In this document: in pieces, positions 30,743-33,110 of the stretch | Layout: each line of letters begins with the position of its first letter | How positions within the stretch are numbered: the first letter of the stretch is position 1 | Assembly: GCA_012799075.1 (NCBI GenBank) | Contig: JAAZLZ010000138.1 | Span: 1 to 33,110, forward strand | DNA: 33,110 bases | Source: Bacillota bacterium | GTDB taxonomy: Bacteria; Bacillota; Limnochordia; JAAZLZ01 | Direction of reading: 5' to 3' | Made by a program: the position numbers and the translations under genes | Notes under the pieces: model-generated | Seen by the model: only the letters and a program-made list of their open reading frames with translations | Database searches by the model: none | What the model was told of the DNA's origin: nothing

Positions 30743-30782
30743 AGCCAAAGCACCCTGCCTTGAGGTGGCGGGTGCTTTGGCT
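30743..30782 (-). terminator. Terminator of feoAB
   Basis: A 13-bp perfect stem (AGCCAAAGCACCC with GGGTGCTTTGGCT) is followed by TTTTC on the minus strand. The remaining 220 bases up to the S41 gene hold no gene I can support. Confidence 0.8.
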
Positions 30783-30802
30783 AAGGGAACTACTCCCAGG
30801 CT

Positions 30803-32830
30803 CTATGCGAATCCCAAAAGCCTTCCCCCCTGATACACGATGACTGCTAGGACCCAACCAAGCAGGAGAGTATACATCACCGCGAAAGCCGTCCACTTCC
30901 TTGATCCTGTTTCGCTGCGGATGGCGGCGATGGTCGCTGCACATGGAATGTAGACCAGGGACATCACCAAGAAAGCATAAGCTGACAGGGGAGTCCAATT
31001 GGCTTGGATTGCCTCGATGAGGCCGACTTGGCCAGTACCGTAGAGAACTCCTAGGGTGCCGACGATGAGCTCCTTAGCAATAGCGCCGAAGATCAGGGCA
31101 GCACCTGCCTGCCAAGTACCGAAACCTGCAGGTTTTAGTAGGGGAGCGAGGAGACTGCCAATTCTACCCATGACGGAATTTGGGCTGTCTGGACCGGTGC
31201 CGGGAGGCAGGTTGGATAGGGCCCACACCAGAACCACCGCGAGGAGAATGACCGTGCCCGCCTTATGGAGGAATTCCTTTCCCCGCTCCCAGGTTTGAAT
31301 CAACACCCCCGATAATCGCGGCAGGCGGTAGGGAGGCAGCTCCAAGACGAATGTGGCTGCTTCCTCCTCCTTAATAAATAGACTGAGGACCTTAGCTGCA
31401 ATGAGGGCCAGGAGGACTCCGAGGAAGTACAGGCTAAAGACGACCAACCCGCGGTGGTCGGCAAAAAAGGCTGTGGCAAACAGGACGTAGACAGGCAAGC
31501 GGGCTGCACATGACATAAAAGGATTAATAAGGATGGTGATCAGTCGATCGCGCTTGCTGTCAAGGGTGCGGGTGGCTAGTATGCCGGTAACATTGCAGCC
31601 GAACCCCAAAATCATGGGAATAAAGGCCTTGCCATGAAGCCCGATGGACCGCATCAGCCTGTCGGACAACAGCGCGGCCCGAGCCATGTAGCCCACATCT
31701 TCCAAAAGAGAAATCATCAGGAAAAGCATGAATATGGGCGGTGCAAATTCCAATACGGCCCCAAGACCGCCGAGGATGCCGTCCACCAAAAGACCGGTGA
31801 CCATAGCCGGCAAGCCTATGCCTGTCAGAACGTTGGCAAGGGCAGAGCCGGCCAGGTCGATGAGACTGGCCAAAGCATCGCTAAGGGGTTCACTTAAAGT
31901 GAAGGTAACTTGGAACATCGTCCAGATAACGGCAAAGAAGATGGGATAGGCAAGCCAGGGGTGCAAAGCGACCCGGTCGATGGAATGGGAGCTCCTGGAA
32001 AGCTCTGGCTCTGACCCCACCGACTTGGCTATCCTAGCCGCAAGCTCGTAGCGCTTTTCCGTGATCAGATCGGCGGGCTCTAGGCCGGAGGCATCGCGGA
32101 TGGAAGCCCAGGCCTCCTCAAGTTCGGCTTTCAATCGGGCTTTGTCTTGGGATGACTCCAGTTCCCTTAAGATGTCCGGGTCTTGTTCCAGGAGCTTAAC
32201 GGCCAGCCACCGCGGCGAGCGCCCCCGGCAAAGCTTCGGGGTGAGGGTTTCCGTAAGGCGGGAGAGCCTGTCCTCAACGGCGGGGCCGTAGTCTATGTGA
32301 AAATCTTGCCGAAGGGGTTTACTTGCCCTTTCAAAGGCTGAAGCTATCAACTCGTCGATGCCTTTGCCCCAGACTGCTGCCGTGGGCACAACTTCAATGC
32401 CAAGGGCTTGGGCCAGCTTTGGCACGTCAATCTCCAAGCCCAAATCCTCCGCCTCATCCATCATATTAAGGGCCATGAGCAGGGGAGCGCCCATCTCCAA
32501 AAGTTGAACGGTTAAATAAAGATTCCGTTCAAGGTTCGTGGCATCGACCACGTTGATGACCGCGTCGGGCTCCTCCCAAAGGATGAAATCCCGCGCGATG
32601 GTTTCATCGACGGCCCCTGAACTGAAAGCATATGTTCCGGGCAGATCGACAACCCGGGCCATATAACCGTTCTTAGTCAGAGTTCCTTCTTTCTTTTCCA
32701 CGGTAACACCAGGCCAGTTGCCTACGTGCTGTCTGGCCCCGGTCATAGCGTTAAACAAGGCCGTCTTGCCCGAATTAGGATTGCCGGCTATGGCAATAAG
32801 CGGTGTGGTCTGTAGAGTTTGGCTAATCAT
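30803..32830 (-). CDS. feoB: Ferrous iron transporter FeoB
   Basis: A 675-residue inner-membrane Fe(II) transporter. The N-terminal G domain has IAIAGNPNSGKTALFNAMTG (G1), then HVGNWPGVTVEKKEG (G2), VDLPGTYAFSS (G3) and ALNMMDEAEDL (G4). A helical GDI-like domain follows, then about eight membrane segments with the Gate repeats: GFGCNVTGILATRTLDSKRD, then INPFMSCAARLPVYVLFATA. The Cys in each Gate motif (GCNV and SCAAR) is typical. Length is slightly short but normal. ATG 32830 has GGAGGT upstream. It lies 24 bases after feoA. Confidence 0.96.
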   Translation of the reverse strand: MISQTLQTTPLIAIAGNPNSGKTALFNAMTGARQHVGNWPGVTVEKKEGTLTKNGYMARVVDLPGTYAFSSGAVDETIARDFILWEEPDAVINVVDATNLERNLYLTVQLLEMGAPLLMALNMMDEAEDLGLEIDVPKLAQALGIEVVPTAAVWGKGIDELIASAFERASKPLRQDFHIDYGPAVEDRLSRLTETLTPKLCRGRSPRWLAVKLLEQDPDILRELESSQDKARLKAELEEAWASIRDASGLEPADLITEKRYELAARIAKSVGSEPELSRSSHSIDRVALHPWLAYPIFFAVIWTMFQVTFTLSEPLSDALASLIDLAGSALANVLTGIGLPAMVTGLLVDGILGGLGAVLEFAPPIFMLFLMISLLEDVGYMARAALLSDRLMRSIGLHGKAFIPMILGFGCNVTGILATRTLDSKRDRLITILINPFMSCAARLPVYVLFATAFFADHRGLVVFSLYFLGVLLALIAAKVLSLFIKEEEAATFVLELPPYRLPRLSGVLIQTWERGKEFLHKAGTVILLAVVLVWALSNLPPGTGPDSPNSVMGRIGSLLAPLLKPAGFGTWQAGAALIFGAIAKELIVGTLGVLYGTGQVGLIEAIQANWTPLSAYAFLVMSLVYIPCAATIAAIRSETGSRKWTAFAVMYTLLLGWVLAVIVYQGGRLLGFA

Positions 32831-32854
32831 ATTTCATACCTCCGGGTAGGACTC

Positions 32855-33110
32855 TTAAGTCCTGCCATGTCGCCATCGGTTTCTTCTTGGGCCTCTTCGC
32901 GGCCGGCCCCGGCCAATGGGTGTCTGTCTACAGATGCCTGGACAAGGCATCACGGCAATGGCTCCTGCTTCAGCCCTGCGCAGGCCAAGCCGACAGCCCC
33001 GGGCGCAAATGACCATGGGATCGCCTAGGGGAGCTGCCCCTTCGACAATTACTTCCGTGCCCGGCGTGAGCCCCATATCCATCAGTCGCCTTCTGAGGGG
33101 CCCCTGGCAA
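32855..33110 (-). CDS. feoA: FeoA, N-terminus outside the window
   Basis: A partial small SH3-like protein. The visible sequence begins CQGPLRRRLMDMGLTPGTEV and goes on to VICARGCRLGLRRAEAGAIA, the standard FeoA core. The frame stays open to the window edge, so MDMG is not the true start. The C-terminus is extended by a basic, Arg/Gly/Pro-rich tail of about 25 residues (CRQTPIGRGRPRRGPRRNRW), which is unusual for FeoA. FeoA assists FeoB in ferrous iron import. Confidence 0.9.
   Translation of the reverse strand, partial: CQGPLRRRLMDMGLTPGTEVIVEGAAPLGDPMVICARGCRLGLRRAEAGAIAVMPCPGICRQTPIGRGRPRRGPRRNRWRHGRT

Overview
The window reads as chromosome of a GC-rich, endospore-forming Firmicute (Clostridia or Limnochordia-like). 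Three things point there. The gene order csfB/gin - decarboxylase - tmk - yaaR - holB - ricT - rsmI - abrB - metG - tatD is the classic Bacillus/Clostridium block. A sigma-G inhibitor (Gin) is present. Strong sigma-A promoters, AGGAGG ribosome binding sites, a T-box leader and many TTG starts complete the picture. No phage, IS element or CRISPR array was seen.

Layout. 1-1.4 kb: a HTH-TPR regulator (minus strand) with a short ORF behind it, cut by the window edge. 1.5-1.8 kb: a strong promoter driving a structured stretch with a doubtful 59-codon ORF. 1.87-8.58 kb: the housekeeping/sporulation run Gin, Orn/Lys/Arg-decarboxylase-like enzyme, a Ycf45/SPD1-like ATPase, Tmk, YaaR, HolB, RicT, RsmI. 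8.6-10.4 kb: AbrB (minus), a metallo-beta-lactamase-fold hydrolase, and a secreted protein with a hexapeptide repeat. 10.5-14.9 kb: a GlsB-type membrane protein, a Met T-box, MetG, TatD and a Cof-type phosphatase, then a convergent sugar nucleotidyltransferase.

15.8-23.7 kb is the most interesting part. A divergent promoter region carries a perfect inverted repeat (16121-16135) between the two -35 boxes. Leftward it drives a compact multi-hairpin RNA ahead of the nucleotidyltransferase. Rightward it drives a structured leader with a GAAA tetraloop, an 11-nt tetraloop-receptor motif, and mutually exclusive antiterminator and terminator stems. These are the marks of a riboswitch whose family I do not recognise. 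Behind it lies one operon: BtuCD/FecCD-type importer ATPase, substrate-binding protein (SBP), AmrS-like radical SAM enzyme, unknown protein A, second SBP, permease, and unknown protein B, a paralogue of A. I propose an undescribed uptake-and-processing system for a metal, metal chelate or cofactor.

23.7-29.3 kb: tRNA-Lys and tRNA-Glu, an ABC-2 exporter pair, then a second importer of the same superfamily headed by an FmdE-like protein. 29.3-33.1 kb (minus): an S41-type lipoprotein and the ferrous iron genes feoA (partial) and feoB. The right half is therefore devoted largely to metal or metal-cofactor traffic.
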